Shown piece after piece: positions 24,033-36,908 of a stretch of 64,000 nucleotides of DNA; position 1 is the stretch's first letter; every line of letters begins with the position of its first letter. The stretch comes from Closterium sp. NIES-65. Lineage: Eukaryota; Streptophyta; Zygnematophyceae; Desmidiales; Closteriaceae. The notes beneath the pieces are model-generated. The model searched no databases and was not told the DNA's origin. It was given only the letters and a program-made list of their open reading frames with translations. Location of the stretch: contig CANXME010002559.1 in NCBI GenBank assembly GCA_948144175.1, forward strand, positions 2,170,860-2,234,859, in the 5' to 3' direction. The position numbers and the translations under genes were made by a program.

Positions 24033-24780
24033 TCCAGGAGCTTGCCTGGTCCAGGAGCTTGCTTGGTCTAGGAGCGTGCCTAGTCCACGAGCTTGCCTCG
24101 TCCAGGAGCGTTCCTTGTCCAGGAGTGTGCCTGGTCCATGAGCGTGCCTGGTCCAGGAGCTTTCGTGGTTTAGGAGCTTGCCTGGTCCAAGAGGTTGCCT
24201 GGTCGACGAGCCTGCCTGGTCCAAGAGCTTGTCTGGTCCAGGAGCCTGCCTGGTCCAAGAACTTGCGTGGTCCAGGAGCTTGCCAGGTCCAGGAGCTTGC
24301 TCGGTCCAGGAGGGTGCCTGGTCCACGAGTCTGCCTGGTCCACGAGTCTGCCTGGTCTAGGAGCTTGCCTGGTCCAAGAGCTTGCCTGGTCCAAGAGCTT
24401 GCCTGGTCCAGGAGCTTGCCTGGTCCAGGAGCTTGCTTGGTCTAGGAGCGTGCCTAGTCCACGAGCTTGCCTCGTCCAGGAGCGTTCCTTGTCCAGGAGT
24501 GTGCCTGGTCCATGAGCGTGCCTGGTCCAAGAGCTTTCGTGGTTTAGGAGCTTGCCTGGTCCAAGAGGTTGCCTGGTCGACGAGCCTGCCTGGTCCAAGA
24601 GCTTGTCTGGTCCAGGAGCCTGCCTGGTCCAAGAACTTGCGTGGTCCAGGAGCTTGCCAGGTCCAGGAGCTTGCCCGGTCCAGGAGGGTGCCTGGTCCAC
24701 GAGTCTGCTTGGTCCACGAGTCTGCCTGGTCTAGGATCTTGCCTGGTCCAAGAGCTTGCCTGGTCCTAGAGCTTGCCTGG
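24033..24780 (-). repeat. 374-bp (22-monomer) tandem duplication
   Basis: Two adjacent copies, about 24033-24406 and 24407-24780, at an offset of 374 bp. Both contain the same rare series: GTCTAGGAGCGTGCCTAG, CCTCGTCC, GAGCGTTCC, GTGGTTTAGG, AAGAGGTTGCC, GTCGACGAGCC and CACGAGTCTGCC. Only a few substitutions separate them. The approximate ends come from where the variant order stops matching. Confidence 0.9.
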
Positions 24781-27700
24781 ACCACGAGCTTGCCTGGTCC
24801 AGTAGCTTGCCTAGTCCAAGAGCTTGCCTGATCCAGGAGCCTGCCTGGTCCAGGAGCGTGCCTGGTCTACGAGCTTGCCTGGTCAAGGAGCCTTCCTGGT
24901 CCAGGAGCTTGCCTGGTCCAAGAGCTTTTCTGGTCCAATAGCTTGCCTGGTCCAGGAGTTTGCCTTGTCCAAAGCTTGCCCGGTCCAGGAGCGTGCCTGG
25001 TCCATGAGCTTGCCTGGTCCACGAGCTTGCCTGGTCCAGGACCTTGCCTGGTCTAGGAGCTTGCCTGGTCCAGGAGCGTGCCTGTTTCAGGAGCTTGCCT
25101 GGTCCAGGAGCGTGCCTGGTCCAGGAGCGTGCCTAGTCCAGGATCGTGCCTGGTCCACGAGCGTGCCTGGTTCAGGAGCTTGCGTGGTCCACGAGCTTGC
25201 CTGATCTAGGAGCTTGCCTGGTCCAAGAGCTTGCCTGGTCCACGAGCTTGCCTGATCCAGGAGCTTGCGTGGTCCACGAGCTTGCCTGATCCAGGAGCGT
25301 GCCTAGTCCAAGAGCTTGCGTGGTCCACGAGCTTGCCAAGTCCAGGAACTTGCCCGGTCCACGAGCGTACCTGGTCCACGAGCTTGCCTGGTCCACGAGC
25401 TTGCCTGGTCCACGAGCTTGCCTTGTCCTGGAGCTTGCCCAGTCTAAGAGCTTGCCTGGTCCAGGAGCTTGCCTGGTCCAGGAGCTTGCCTGGTCCAGGA
25501 GGTTGCCTGGTCCAAGAGCGTGCGTGGTCCGCGAACTTGCCTGGTAGAGGAGCTTGCCTGGTCCAGGAGCTTGCCTGGTCCAGGAGCTTGCCTAGTCCAA
25601 ATGCTTATCTGGTCCATGAGCTTGCTTGGTGCACGAGTTTGCGTGGTCCAGGAGCTTGCCAGGTCTAGGAGCTTGCTTCGCCCAGTAGCTTGCCTAATCT
25701 AGGAGCTTGCCTGGTCCAGGAGCGTGCCTCGTCCACGAGCTTGCCTAGTACAAGGGCTTGCATGGTCCCGGAGCTTGCCTGGTCCAGGAGCGTGCCTGGT
25801 CCAAGAGCTTGCCTAGTCCAGGAGCTTGCATGGTCCAAGAGCTTGCCTGGTTCACGAGTTTGCCTGGTCCAGGAGCTTGTCTGTTCCAGGAGCTTGCCTG
25901 GTCTAGGAGCTTGCCTGGTCTAGGAGCGTGCCTGGTCCAGGAGCTTGCCTGGTCCAGGAGCGTGCTTGGTCCAGGAGCTTGCCTGGTCAAGGAGCGTGCC
26001 TGGTCCACGAGCCTGCCTGGTCCAAGAGCTTGCCTGGTCCAAGAGCGTGAGTGGTCCACGAGCGTGCCTGGTCCAGGAGCTTGCCTGGTCCAGGAGCTTG
26101 CCTAGTCTAGGAGCTTGCCTGGTCCAGGAGCTTGCTCGGTCCACGAGCTTGCCTGGTCCAAGAGCTTGCCTGGTCCAAAAGCTTGCCTGGTCCAGGAGCG
26201 TGCCTGGTCCAGGAGCTTGCGTGGTCTAGGAGCTTGCCTAGTCCAGGAGCTTGCTTGGTCCAGAAGCCTGCCTGGTCCAAGAGCTTGCCTGGTCGAGGAG
26301 CGTGCCTAGTCCAAGAGCTTGCGTGGTCCAGGAGCTTGCCTGGTCCAAGAGCTTGCTTGGTCGAGAAGCATGACTGGTCCAAGAGCTTGCCTGGTCCAGG
26401 TGCGTGCGTGGTCCAAGAGCTTCCGTGGTCCAGAAGCTTGCCTGGTCCAGGAGCTTGCTTGGTCCAGGAGCGTGCCTGGTCCACGAGCCTGCCTGGTCCA
26501 TCAGCTTGCTTGGTCCAGGAGCTTGCCTGGTCCAGGAGCTTGCCTGGTCCACCGGCTTGCCTGGTCCACGAGCTTGCCTGGTCCAGGAGCTTGCCTGGTC
26601 TAGGAGTTTGCCTCGTCCACGAGCTTGCCTGGTCCAGGAGCTTGCGTGGTCCAGGAGGTTGCCTGGTCTAGGAGCGTGCCTGGTCCACGAGCTTGCCTTG
26701 TCCAAGAGCTTGCCTGCTCCAAGAGCTTGTGTGGTCCAAGAGCTTGCCTGGTCCAAGGGCTTGCGTGGTCCAGGAGCTTGCCTGGTCCAGGAGCTTGCCT
26801 AGTCCAGGAGCGTGCCTGGTCCAGGAGCTTGCCTGGTCCACAACCTTGCCTGGTCTTTGAGCTTGCCTGGTCCAGGAGCGTGCTTGGTCCAGGAGCTTGC
26901 GTGATCCAGGAGCTTGCTTCGTCCATGAGCTTGCCTTGTCCAGGATCTTGCTTGGTCCAGGAGCGTGCCTTGTCCACGAGTTTGCCTAGTCCAGGAGCTT
27001 GCCTCGTCCAGGAGCTTGCCTGGTCTAGGAGCTTTCTTGGTCCAGGAGCGTGACTGGTCCATGAGCTTGCCTTGTCCAGGAGCTTGCCTGGCCTAGGAGC
27101 TTGCCTAGTCCAAGAGCTTGTCTGGTCCACGAGCATGCCTGGTCCACAAGTTTGCCTGGTCCAGGAGCTTGCTTGGTCCAGGAGCGTGCCTGCTCTGTGA
27201 GCCTGCCTGGTCCAAGAGCTTGCCTAGTCCAGGTGCGTGCCTGGTCCACGAGCGTGCCTAGTCAAGGAGCTTGCCTTGTCCAGGAGCTTGCCTAGTCTAG
27301 GAGCTTGCGTTGTCCAAGAGCTTGCTTGGATTGGACGCCTGCCTGGTCTAAGAGCTTGCCTGGTCAAGGAGCTTGCCTGGTCCAAAAGCTTGCGTGTTCC
27401 AGGAGCTTGCCTGGTCAAGGAGCGTGCCTGGTCCACAAGCTTGCCTGGTCCACGAGCTTGCCTGGTGCAGGAGCTTGCCTTGTCCACGAGCTTGCCTGGT
27501 CCAGGAGCTTGCCTGGTCCAGGAGCTTGCCTGGTCCACGAGCTTCTCTGGTCCAGTAGCTTGCCTAGTCCACGAGCTTGCCTGGTCCAGGAGCTTGCCTG
27601 GTCCAAGAGCTTGCCTAGTCCAAGAGCTTGTGTGGTCTAGGAGCTTGCCTGGTCCAGGAGCGTGCCTGTTCCATGAGCTTGCCTGGTCCAGGAGCTTGCC

Positions 27701-28599
27701 TGGTCCACAAGCTTGCCTCCAGGAGCTTGCTTGGTCCAGGAGCTTGCCTTGTCCAGGAGCTTTCTTGGTCCGTTACCTTGCCTGGTCCTAGAGCTTGCCT
27801 GGTCCAGGAGCTTGCCTGGTCCAGGAGCTTGCCTGGTCCTGGAGCTTGCCTAGTCCAGGAACTTGTCTGTTCTAGGAGCGAGCCTGGTCTCGAAGCTAGC
27901 CTTGTCCAGGAGCTTGCCTGGTCCAAGAGCTTGCCTGGTCCAGGAGCTTGAGAAGTCCAGGAGCTTGCCTGGTCCATGAGCTTGCCTGGTCCACGAGCGT
28001 GCCTGGTCCACAAGTTTGCCTAGTCCACGAGCTTGCCTGGTCCAGGAGCTTGCCTGGTCTAGGAGCTTGCCTGGTCCAAGAGCTTGCTTCGACTAGACGC
28101 CTGCCTGGTCTAAGAGCTTGCCTTGTCCATGACCGTGCCTGGTCCAAAAGCTTGCGTGTTCCAGGAGCTTGCGTGTTCTAGGAGCTTGCTTGGTCCAGGA
28201 GCGTGCCTGGTCCATGAGCTTGCCTGGTCCACGAGCTTGCCTGGTCTAGGAGCTTGCCTGGTCCAGGAGTTTGCCTGGTCCACGAGCTTGCCTTGTCTAG
28301 GAGCTTGCATGGTCCACGAGCTTGCCAGGTCCAGGAGCTTGCTTGGTCCAAGAGCTTGCCTGGTCCAAGAGCTTGCGTGGTCCAGGAGCTTGCTTGGTCC
28401 AGAAGCTTGCCTCCTTGAAGAGCATGCATGGTGCATGAGCTTGCCTGGTCCAGGAGCTTGCCTGGTCTAAGACCTTGCCAGGTCTAGGAGCTTGCGTGGT
28501 CACAGAGCTTGCCTGGTCCAGGAGCTTGCTTGGTCCAGGAGCTTGCCTGGTCCAGGAGTGTGCCTGGTCCACGAGCTTGCCTGGTCAAGGAGCTTGCCT

Positions 28600-31500
28600 G
28601 GTTAAGGAGCTTGCCTGGTCAACGACCTTGCCTGTTCCAGGAGCGTGCCTGGTCCAAGAGCTTGCCTGGTCCAGAAGTTTGCCTGGTCCACGAGCTTGCC
28701 TGGTCCAGTAGCTAGCTTGGTCCTGAAGCCTGCCTGGTCCAAGAGCTTGCCTGGTCCAGGAACGTGCCCGGTCCAAGAGCTTGTGTGATCCAGGAGCTTG
28801 CCTAGTCCTGGAGCTTGCATTTTCTAGGAGCTTGCCTGGTCCAAGAGCTTGCCTGGTCCACAAGCTTGCCTGGTCTAGGAGCTTGCCTGGTCCAGGAGCG
28901 TGCCTGGTCTCAGAGCTTGCGTGGTCCAGGAGCTTGCCTCGTAAAGGAGCTTGCCTGGTCTAGGAGCGTGCCTGGTCCACGAGCTTTCCTGGTCCAGGAG
29001 CTTGCTTGGTCCAGGAGCTTGCGTGGTCCAGGAGCGTGCCGTGTCCACGAGCTTGCCTTGTCCAGGAGCGTGCCTGGTCCACGAGCGTGTCTGGTCCATG
29101 AGCGAGCCTGGTCCACGAGCTTGCCTGGTCCAGGGGCATGCCTGGTCCACGAGCTCGCTTGGTCTAGGAGCTTGCTTGGTCTAGGAGCTTGCCTGCTCCA
29201 TGAGCCTGCCTTGTCCAAGAGCTTGCCTGGTCCAGGAGCGTGCCTGGTCCACGAGCGTGCCTGGTCCAGGAGCTTGCTTGGTCCAGGAGCTTGCCTGGTC
29301 AAGGAGCTTGCCTTGTCCAGGAGCGTGCCTGGTCCAGGAGTGTGCCTGGTTCAAGAGCTTGCTTGGTCAAGAAGCCTGCTTGATCCAAGAGCTTGCCTGG
29401 TCCAGGAGCGTGTCTAGTCCAAGAGCTTGCCTGGTCTAGGAGCTTGCCTGGTCCATGAGCGTGCCTGCTCCAAGTGCTTGCCTGGTCCAGGAGCCTACCT
29501 TGTCTAGGAGCTTGCCTGGTCCAGGAGCTTGCCTTGTCCAGGAGCGTGCCTGGTACACGAGTTTGCCTGGTCCAGAAGCTTGCCTGGTCCAGGAGCTTGG
29601 CTGGTCTAGGAGCTTGCATGGTCAAGGAGCGTGCCTGGTCCAGGAGCTTGCCTAGTCCAGAAGCTATCCTGGTCCAAGAGCTTGCCTGGTCCAGGAGCTT
29701 GCCTGTTCCAGGAGCGTGCCTGGTCCAGGAGCTTGCCTTTTCTAGGAGCTTTCTTGGTCTGTTAGCTTGCCTGGTCCAGAAGCTTGCCTCGTCCTGGAGC
29801 TTTCGTGGTCCAAGAGCTTGCCTCGTGCACGAGCTTGCCTGGTCCAGGAGCTTGCCGGGTCTAGGAGCTTGCCTGGTCCAGGAGCGTGCCTGGTCCAAGA
29901 GCTTGCGTGGTCTAGGAGCTTGCCTGGTCCCTGAGCTTGCCTGGTCCAGGAGCTTGCCTCGTCTAGGAGCGTGCCTGGTCCACGAGCTTGCCTGGTTCAC
30001 GAGCTTGCCTGGTCCAGGAGCCTGCGTGGTCCAGGAGCTTGCATGTTCCAGGAGTTGCCTGGTCCAGGAGCTTGCCTGGTCCAGAAGCTTGCCTGGTCCA
30101 GAAGCTTGCCTGGTCCAGAAGCTTGCCTGGTCCAGAAGCTAACCTGGTCCAAGAGCTTGCCTGGTCGAGGAGCTTGCGTGGTCCAAGAGCTTGCCTGGTC
30201 CAAGAGCTTGCCTGGTCCAGATGCTTGCATGGTCCACGAGCTTGCCTGGTCCAAGAGCTAGCTTGGTCCTAAAGCCTTCCTGGTCCAAGAGCTTGCCTGG
30301 TGCAGGAGCGTGCCTAGTCCAAGAGCTTGCGTGGTCCAGGAGCTTGCCTGGTCCAGGAGCTTGCCTGGTCCAGGAGCGTGCCTGGTCCACGAGCTTGCCT
30401 GGTCCAGGAGCTTGCCTGGTCCAGGAGCTTGCGTGGTCGAGGAGCGTGCCTGGTCCACGAGCGAGCCTGGTCCAGGAGCTTGCCTGTTCCAAGAGCGTGC
30501 CTCGTCCACGAGCTTGCGTGGTCCAGGAGCTTGCCTGGTCCAGGAGCTTGCCTGGTCCAGGAGCCTGCCTTGTCCAAGAGCTTGCCTGGTCCAGGAGCGT
30601 GCCTGGTCCAGGAACTTGCATGGTCCAGGAGCATGCCTGGTCTAGGAGCTTGCCTTGTCCACAAGCTTGCCTGGTCTAGGAGCTTGCATGGTCCAAGAGC
30701 TTGCTTGGTCTAGGAGCTTGCCTGGTCCACAAGCTTGCCTGGTCCAAGAGCTTGCCTGGTCCAAGAGCTTGCGTGGTCCAGGAGCTTGCCTAGTCCAAGA
30801 GCTTGCCTGGTCTAGGAGCTTGCCTAGTCTAGAAGCTTGCCTGGTCGAGGAGCGAGCCTCGTCCACGAGTTTGCCTGGTCCAGAAGCTTGCCTGGTCCAG
30901 GAGCTTGCCTGGTCGAGGAGCTTGCATTGTCCAGGAGCGTGCCTGGTCCAGGAGCTTGCCTAGTCCAGGAGCTATCTAGGTCCAGGAGCTTGCCTGGTCC
31001 AGGAGCTTGCTTGGTCAAGGAGCTTGCATGTTCCTAGAGCGTGGTTGGTCCAGGAGCTTTCCTTGTCCTGGAGCTTTCTTGATCCGTAAGCTTGCCTGGT
31101 CCAGGAGCTTGCCTGGTCCAGGAGCTTTCCTGGTCCAAGAGCTTGCCTGGTCCAGGAGCTTGCCTGGTCCAGGAGCTTGCATGTTCCAGGAGCTTGCCTG
31201 GTCCAGGAGCTTGCCTGGTCCAAGAGCTTGCCTGGTCTAGGAGCGTGCGTGGTCCAAGAGCTAGCCTGGTCCAGAAGCTTGCCTGGTCCACGAGCTTGCC
31301 TAGTCCAGGAGCTTGCTTGGTCCTGAAGCCTGCCTAGTTCAAGAGCTTGCCTGGTCCAGGAGCGTGCCTGGTCCAAGAGCTTGCGTGGTCTAGGAGCTTG
31401 CCTAGTCCAGCAGCTTGCCAGGTCCAGGAGCATGCCTGATCTACGAGCTTGCCTGGTCCAAGAGCTTGCCTGGTCCAGGAGCGTGCCTGGTCCACGAGCG

Positions 31501-33280
31501 AGCCTGGTCCAGGAGCATGCCTGGTCGAGGAGCTTGCTTGGTCGAGGAGCTTGCCTGGTCCATGAGCTTGCCTAGTCCACGAGCCTGCCTAGTCAAAGAG
31601 CTTGCCTGGTCCAAGAGCATGCATGGTCCACGAGCGTGCCTGGTCCAGGAGCTCGCCTGGTCTAGGAGCTAGCCTGGTCAAGGAGCTTGCCTGGTCCGGG
31701 AGCTTGCAAGGTCCAAGAGCTTGCCAGGTCTAGGAGCGTGCCTGGTCCAAGAGCTTGCGTGGTCCACGAGCTTGCCAGGTCCAGGAGCTTGCCCGGTCCA
31801 GGAGCGTGCCTTGTCCACGAATCTTCCTGGTTCAGGAGCTTGCCTGGTCCAGGAGCTTGCCTAGTCCAGGAGCTTGCCTCGTCCAGGAGATTGCATGGTC
31901 CGGGAACTTGCCTGGTCCAGAAGCTTGCATGCTCCAGGAGCTTGCCTGGTCCACGAGGTTGCCTGGTCCAGGAGCTTGCCCAATCCACGAGCTTGCGTGG
32001 TCCAGGAGCTTGCCTAGTCCACGAGCGTGCCTGGTCGAGGAGCTTGCCTGGTCCAAGATCTTGCCTGGTCCAGGAGCTTGCGTGGTCCAGGAGCTTGCCT
32101 GGTCAAAGAGCTTGCCTTGTACAAGAGCTTGCCTGGTCCAGGAGCTTGCCTTGTCCAACAGCTTTCTTGGTCCGTTAGCTTGCCTAGTTAAGGAGCTTAC
32201 CTGGTCCAGGAGCTTTCCTGGTCCAAGACCTTGCCTGGTCCAGGAGCTTGCCTGGTCCAGGAGCTTGCATGTTCCAGGAGCTTGCCTCGTCCAGAAGCTT
32301 GCCTTGTCCAGGAGCTTGCCTTGTCCAAGAGTGTGCCTGGTCCAGGAATTTGCTTGGTCCAGAAGCCTGCCTGGTCCAAGAGCTTGCAACGTTAAGGAGC
32401 GTGCCTTGACCAAGAGCTTGCCTGGTCCAGGAGCTTGCCTAGTCCAGGAGCTTGCCTGGTCAAGGAGCTTGCGTGGTCCATGAGCTTGCCTGGTCAAGGA
32501 GCTTGCCTGGTCCAGGATCGTGCTTGGTCCAAGAGCTTGAATTTTCCAGGAGCTTGCCTGGTCCAAGAGCTTGCCTGGTCCAGGAGCGTGCCTGGTCCAA
32601 GAGCTTGCCTGGTCCAGAGGTTTGCCTGGTCCACGAGCTTGCCTTGTCCAGTAGCTAGCTTGGTCCTGAAGCCTGCCTGGTCCAAGAGCTTGCCTGGTCC
32701 AGGAACGTGCCTGGTCCAAGAGCTTGTGTGATCCAGGAGCTTGCCTGGTCCTGGAGCTTGCCTTTTCTAGGAGCTTGCGTGGTCTAAGAGCTTGCCTCGT
32801 CCACGAGCTTGCCTGGTTTAGGAGCTTGCCTGGTCTAGGAGATTGCCTGGTCCAGGAGCGTGCCTGGTCTCAGAGCTTGCGTGGTCCAGGAGCTTGCCTC
32901 GTCCAGGAGCTTGCCTGGTCTAGGAGCGTGCCAGGTCTACGAGCATTCCTGGTCCAGGAGCTTGCGTGGTCCAGGAGCTTGCGTGGTTTAGGAGCGTGCC
33001 GTGTCCACGAGCTTGCCTGGTCCAGGAGCGTGCCTGGTCCACGAGCGTGCCTGGTCCACGAGCGAGCCTGGTCCACGAGCTTGCCCTGTCCAGGAGCGTG
33101 CCTGGTCCACGAGCTTGCTTGGTCCAGGAGCTTGCTTGGTCTAGGAGCTTGCCTGCTCCAGGAGCCTGCCTGGTCCAAGAGCTTGCCTGGTCCAGGAGCG
33201 TGCCTGGTCCAGGAGCGTGCCTGGTCCACGAGCGTGCCTGGTCCAGGAGCTTGCTTGGTCCAGGAGCTTGCCTGGTCAAG
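28600..33280 (-). repeat. Dispersed HOR pair about 3,943 bp apart
   Basis: A segment at about 28600-29300 recurs at about 32545-33280. Shared rare features are a GTAGCTAGCTTGG unit, GTCCTGAAGCC, a GAACGTGCC unit, CTTGTGTGATCC and GTCTCAGAGCTTGCG. The offset of 3,943 is one base short of 232 x 17, which implies at least one net single-base deletion between the copies. It is followed directly by the 2,210-bp-offset pair, so the region is a mosaic of duplicated blocks. Confidence 0.8.
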
Positions 33281-34550
33281 GAGCTTGCCTTGTCTAGGAT
33301 CGTGCCTGGTCCAGGAGTGTGCCTGGTTAAAGAGCTTGCCTGGTCCAAGAGCTTGCCTGGTCCAGGAGCTTGCCTGGTCCAGGAGCTTGCATGTTCCAGG
33401 AGCTTGCCTGGTCCAGGAGCTTGCCTGGTCCAAGAGCTTGCCTGGTCTAGGAGCGTGCGTGGTCCAAGAGCTAGCCTGGTCCAGAAGCTTGCGTGGTCCA
33501 CGAGCTTTCCTGGTCCAGGAGCTTGCTTGGTCTTGAAGCCTGCCTAGTTCAAGAGCTTGCCTGGTCCAGGAGCGTGCCTGGTCCAAGAGCTTGCGTGGTC
33601 TAGGAGCTTGCCTGGTCCAGCAGCTTGCCTGGTCCAGGAGCATGCCTGATCCACGAGCTTGCCTGGTCCAAGAGCTTGCCAGGTCCAGGAGCGTGCCTGG
33701 TCCACAAGCGAGCCTGGTCCAGGAGCTTGCCTGGTCGAGGAGCTTGCCTGGTCCAGGAGCTTGCCTGGTCCAGGAGCTTGCTTAGTCCACGAGCCTGCCT
33801 AGTCTAAGAGCTTGCCTGGTCCAAGAGCATGCATGGTCCACGAGCGTGCCTGGTCCAGGAGCTCGCTTGGTCTAGGAGCTAGCCTGGTCAATGAGCTTGC
33901 GTGGTCCAGGAGCTTGCGTGGTCCAAGAGCTTGCCAGGTCTAGGAGCGTGCCTGGTCCAAGAGCTTGCGTGGCCCAGGAGCTTGCTAGTTCCAGGAGCTT
34001 GCCCGGTCCACGAGCGTGCCTGGTCCACGAGCCTGCGTAGTTCAGGAGCTTGCCTGGTCCAGGAGCTTGCCTAGTCCAGGAGCTTGCCTCGTCCAGGAGA
34101 TTGCATGGTCCGGGAACTTGCCTGGTCCAGAAGCTTGCATGCTCCAGGAGCTTGCCTGGTCCACGAGCTTGCCTGGTCAAGGAGCTTGCCCAATCCACGA
34201 GCTTGCGTGGTCCAGGAGCTTGCCTGGTCCACGAGCGTGCCTGGTCCAGGAGCTAGCCTGGTCCAGGAGCTTGCCTGGTCCAGAACCTTGCCTGGTCTAG
34301 GAGCTTGCCTTGTCCAAGACCTTGCCTGGTCCAGGAGCTTGCGTGGTCCAGGAGCTTGCCTGATCCAGGAGCTAGCCTGGTCAAGGAGCGTGCTCGGTCC
34401 ACAAGTTTTCGTGATTTAGGAGCTTGCCTGGTCTAGGAGCTTGCCTGGTCTAGGAGCTTGCCTGGTCCAGGAGCTTGCCTGGTCCACGAGCTTGCCTGGT
34501 ACAGGAGCTTGCGTGGTCCAGGAGCTTGCCTTGTCCAGCAGCTTTCTTGG
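31090..34550 (-). repeat. 130-monomer (2,210-bp) HOR pair
   Basis: About 31090-32340 matches about 33300-34550 at an offset of exactly 2,210 bp. Shared rare runs include GAGATTGCATGGTCCGGG, CTTGCATGCTCC, GCCCAATCCACG and CTTTCTTGGTCCGTTAGC. Substitutions are moderate, more than in the 6,392-bp pair, so this duplication is probably older. Confidence 0.85.
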
Positions 34551-36890
34551 TCCGTTAGCTTGCCTGGTTAAGGAGCTTACCTGGTCCAGGAGATTTTTTG
34601 GTCCAAGAGCTTGCCTGGTTAAGGAGCGTGCCTTGTCCAAGAGCTTGCCTGGTCCAGGAGCTTGCATAGTCCAGGAGCTTGCCTGGTCAAGGAGCTTGCC
34701 TGGTCCAGGAGCTTGCTTGGTCAAGGAGCTTGCCTGGTCCAGGATCGTGCTTGGTCCAAGAGCTTCCCTTGTCCAGGAACGTGCCTGGTCCAAGAGCTTG
34801 CGTGGTCCAGGAGCTTACCAGGTCCAAGAGCTTGCGTGGTCCAGGAGCTTGCCTGGTCCAGGATTGTGCCTGGTCCACGAGCGTGCTTGGTCCAGGAGCT
34901 TTCCTAGTCCAGGAGCTTGCCTGGTCTAGGAGCTTGCCTGGTCCATGAGCGTGCCTGGTCCACGAGCCTGCGTGGTCTAAGAGCATGCTTGGTCCAGGAG
35001 CGTGCCTGGTCCACGAGCGTGCCTGGTCCAGGAGCTTGCTTGGACCAGGAGCTTGCTTGGTCCAGGAGCTTGCTTGGTCCAGGAGCTTGCCTCGTCCAGG
35101 AGCGTGCCTGGTCCAGTAGCTTGCGTGGTCCAGGAGCTTGCTTGGTCCGAAAGCATGCCTGGACCAAGAGCTTGCCTGGTCCAGGAGCGTGCCTGGTCCA
35201 AGAGCTTGCGTGGTCTAGGATCTTGCCTTGTTCAGGAGCTTGCCTGGTCCAAGAGCTTGCCTCGTCCAGGAGCTTGCCTTGTGCAGGAGCTTGCGTGGTC
35301 CACAAGCGTGCCTGGTCCAGGAGCCTGCCTGGTCCAAGAGCTTGCGTGGTCTAGGAGCGTGCCTGGTCCACGGGCGTGCCTAGTCCTGGAGCTTGCTTGG
35401 TCCAGAAGCTTGCCTGGTCCAGGAGCTTTCCTGGTCCAAGAGCTTGCCTGGTCCAGGAGCTTGCCTGGTCTAGGAGCTTGCCTGGTCCAGGAGCTTCCGT
35501 GGTCTAGGAGCTTGCTAGGTCTAGAAGCCTGCCTGGTCCAAGAGCTTGCCTGGTCAACGAGCATGCCCGGTCCAAGAGCTTGCATGGTCCAAGAGCTTGC
35601 CTGGTCCAAGAGCTTGCCTGGTTCAAGAGCTTGCCTGGTCCAAGAGCTTGCCTCGTCCAAGAGCTTGCCTGGTCCAAGAGCTAGCCTGGTCCAGGAGCTT
35701 GCCTGGTCCAGGAGCTTGCCTGGTCCAAGAGCTTCCTTGGTCCAGAAGCTTGCCTGGTCCAAGAGCTTGCCTGGTCCAGGAGCGTGCCTGGTCCAAGAGC
35801 TTGCGTGGTCCAGGAGCTTGCCTGGTCCAAGAGATTGCCAGGTCCAGGATCGTGCCTGGTCCACAAGCGTGCCTGGTCCAGGAGATTGCCTGGTCAAGGA
35901 GCTTGCCTGCTCCAGGAGCTTGCCTGGTCCAAGAGCGTGCGTGGTCCACAAGCCTGCCTGGTCTAAGAGCTTGCCTGGTCCACGAGCGTGCCTGGTCCAC
36001 GAGCGTGCCTGATCCAGGAGCTTGCTTGGTCCACGAGCTTGCCTGGTCCAGGGGCGTGCCTGGTCCAAGAGTGTGCCTGGTCCACGAGCGTGCCTGGTCC
36101 AGGAGCGTGCCTGGTCCAGGAGCTTGCCTGGTCTAGGAGCTTGCCTGGTCCAAGAGCGTGCCTGGTCCAGGAGCTTGCTTGGTCTAAGAGCTTGCCTGGT
36201 CCAGGAGCTTGCCTGGTCCAGGAGCTTGCCTGGTCCAGGAGCTAGCTGGTCAAGGAGCTTGCCTCGTCCAGGAGCTTGCTTGGTCCAGAAGCGTTCCTGG
36301 TCCAAGAGCTTGCCTGGTCCAGGAGCGTGCCAGGTCCAAGAGCTTGCGTGGTCCAGGAGCTTGCCTTGTCCATGAGCTTGCCTGGTCCAGGAGCTTGCCA
36401 GGTCCAGAAGCGTGCCTGGTCCAGGAGCTTGCCTGGTCAAATAGCTTGCCTGGCCCAGGAGCTTGCCTGGTCCAAGAACGTCTTTGGTCCACGATACTTC
36501 CTGGTCCAAGAGCTTGCTTGGTCCAGGAACGTGCCTGGTCCATGAGCGTGCCTGGTCCAGGACCTTGCCTGGTCCAGAAGCTTGCCTAGTCCAAGAGCTT
36601 GCCTGGTCCAGGAGCTTGCCTCGTCCAGGAGCTTGCTTGGTCCAAAAGCCCGCCTGGCCTAAGAGCTTGCCTGGGCCCGGAGCGTGCCTGGTCCAAGAAC
36701 TTGCGTGGTCGAGGAGCTTGCCTAGTCCAGGAGCTTGCCTGGTCCAGGAGCTTGCCTGGTCCTTGAGCTTGCCTGGTGTAGGAGCTTGCATTGTCCAGGA
36801 GCGTGCCTGGTCCAAGAGCTTGCCTAGTACAAGAGCTATCCTGGTCCAGGAGCTTGCCTGGTCCAGGAGCTTGCTTGGTGAAGGAGCTTG

Positions 36891-36908
36891 CCTGTTCCCT
36901 GGAACAGG
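36891..36908. repeat. Short perfect inverted repeat replacing part of an A monomer
   Basis: CCTGTTCC, two bases (CT), then GGAACAGG: 8-bp perfect arms. The right arm is the reverse complement of a variant common in this array (GCCTGTTCCAGGAG), so this looks like a fold-back or template-switch micro-inversion inside one monomer rather than a regulatory element. Confidence 0.75.
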
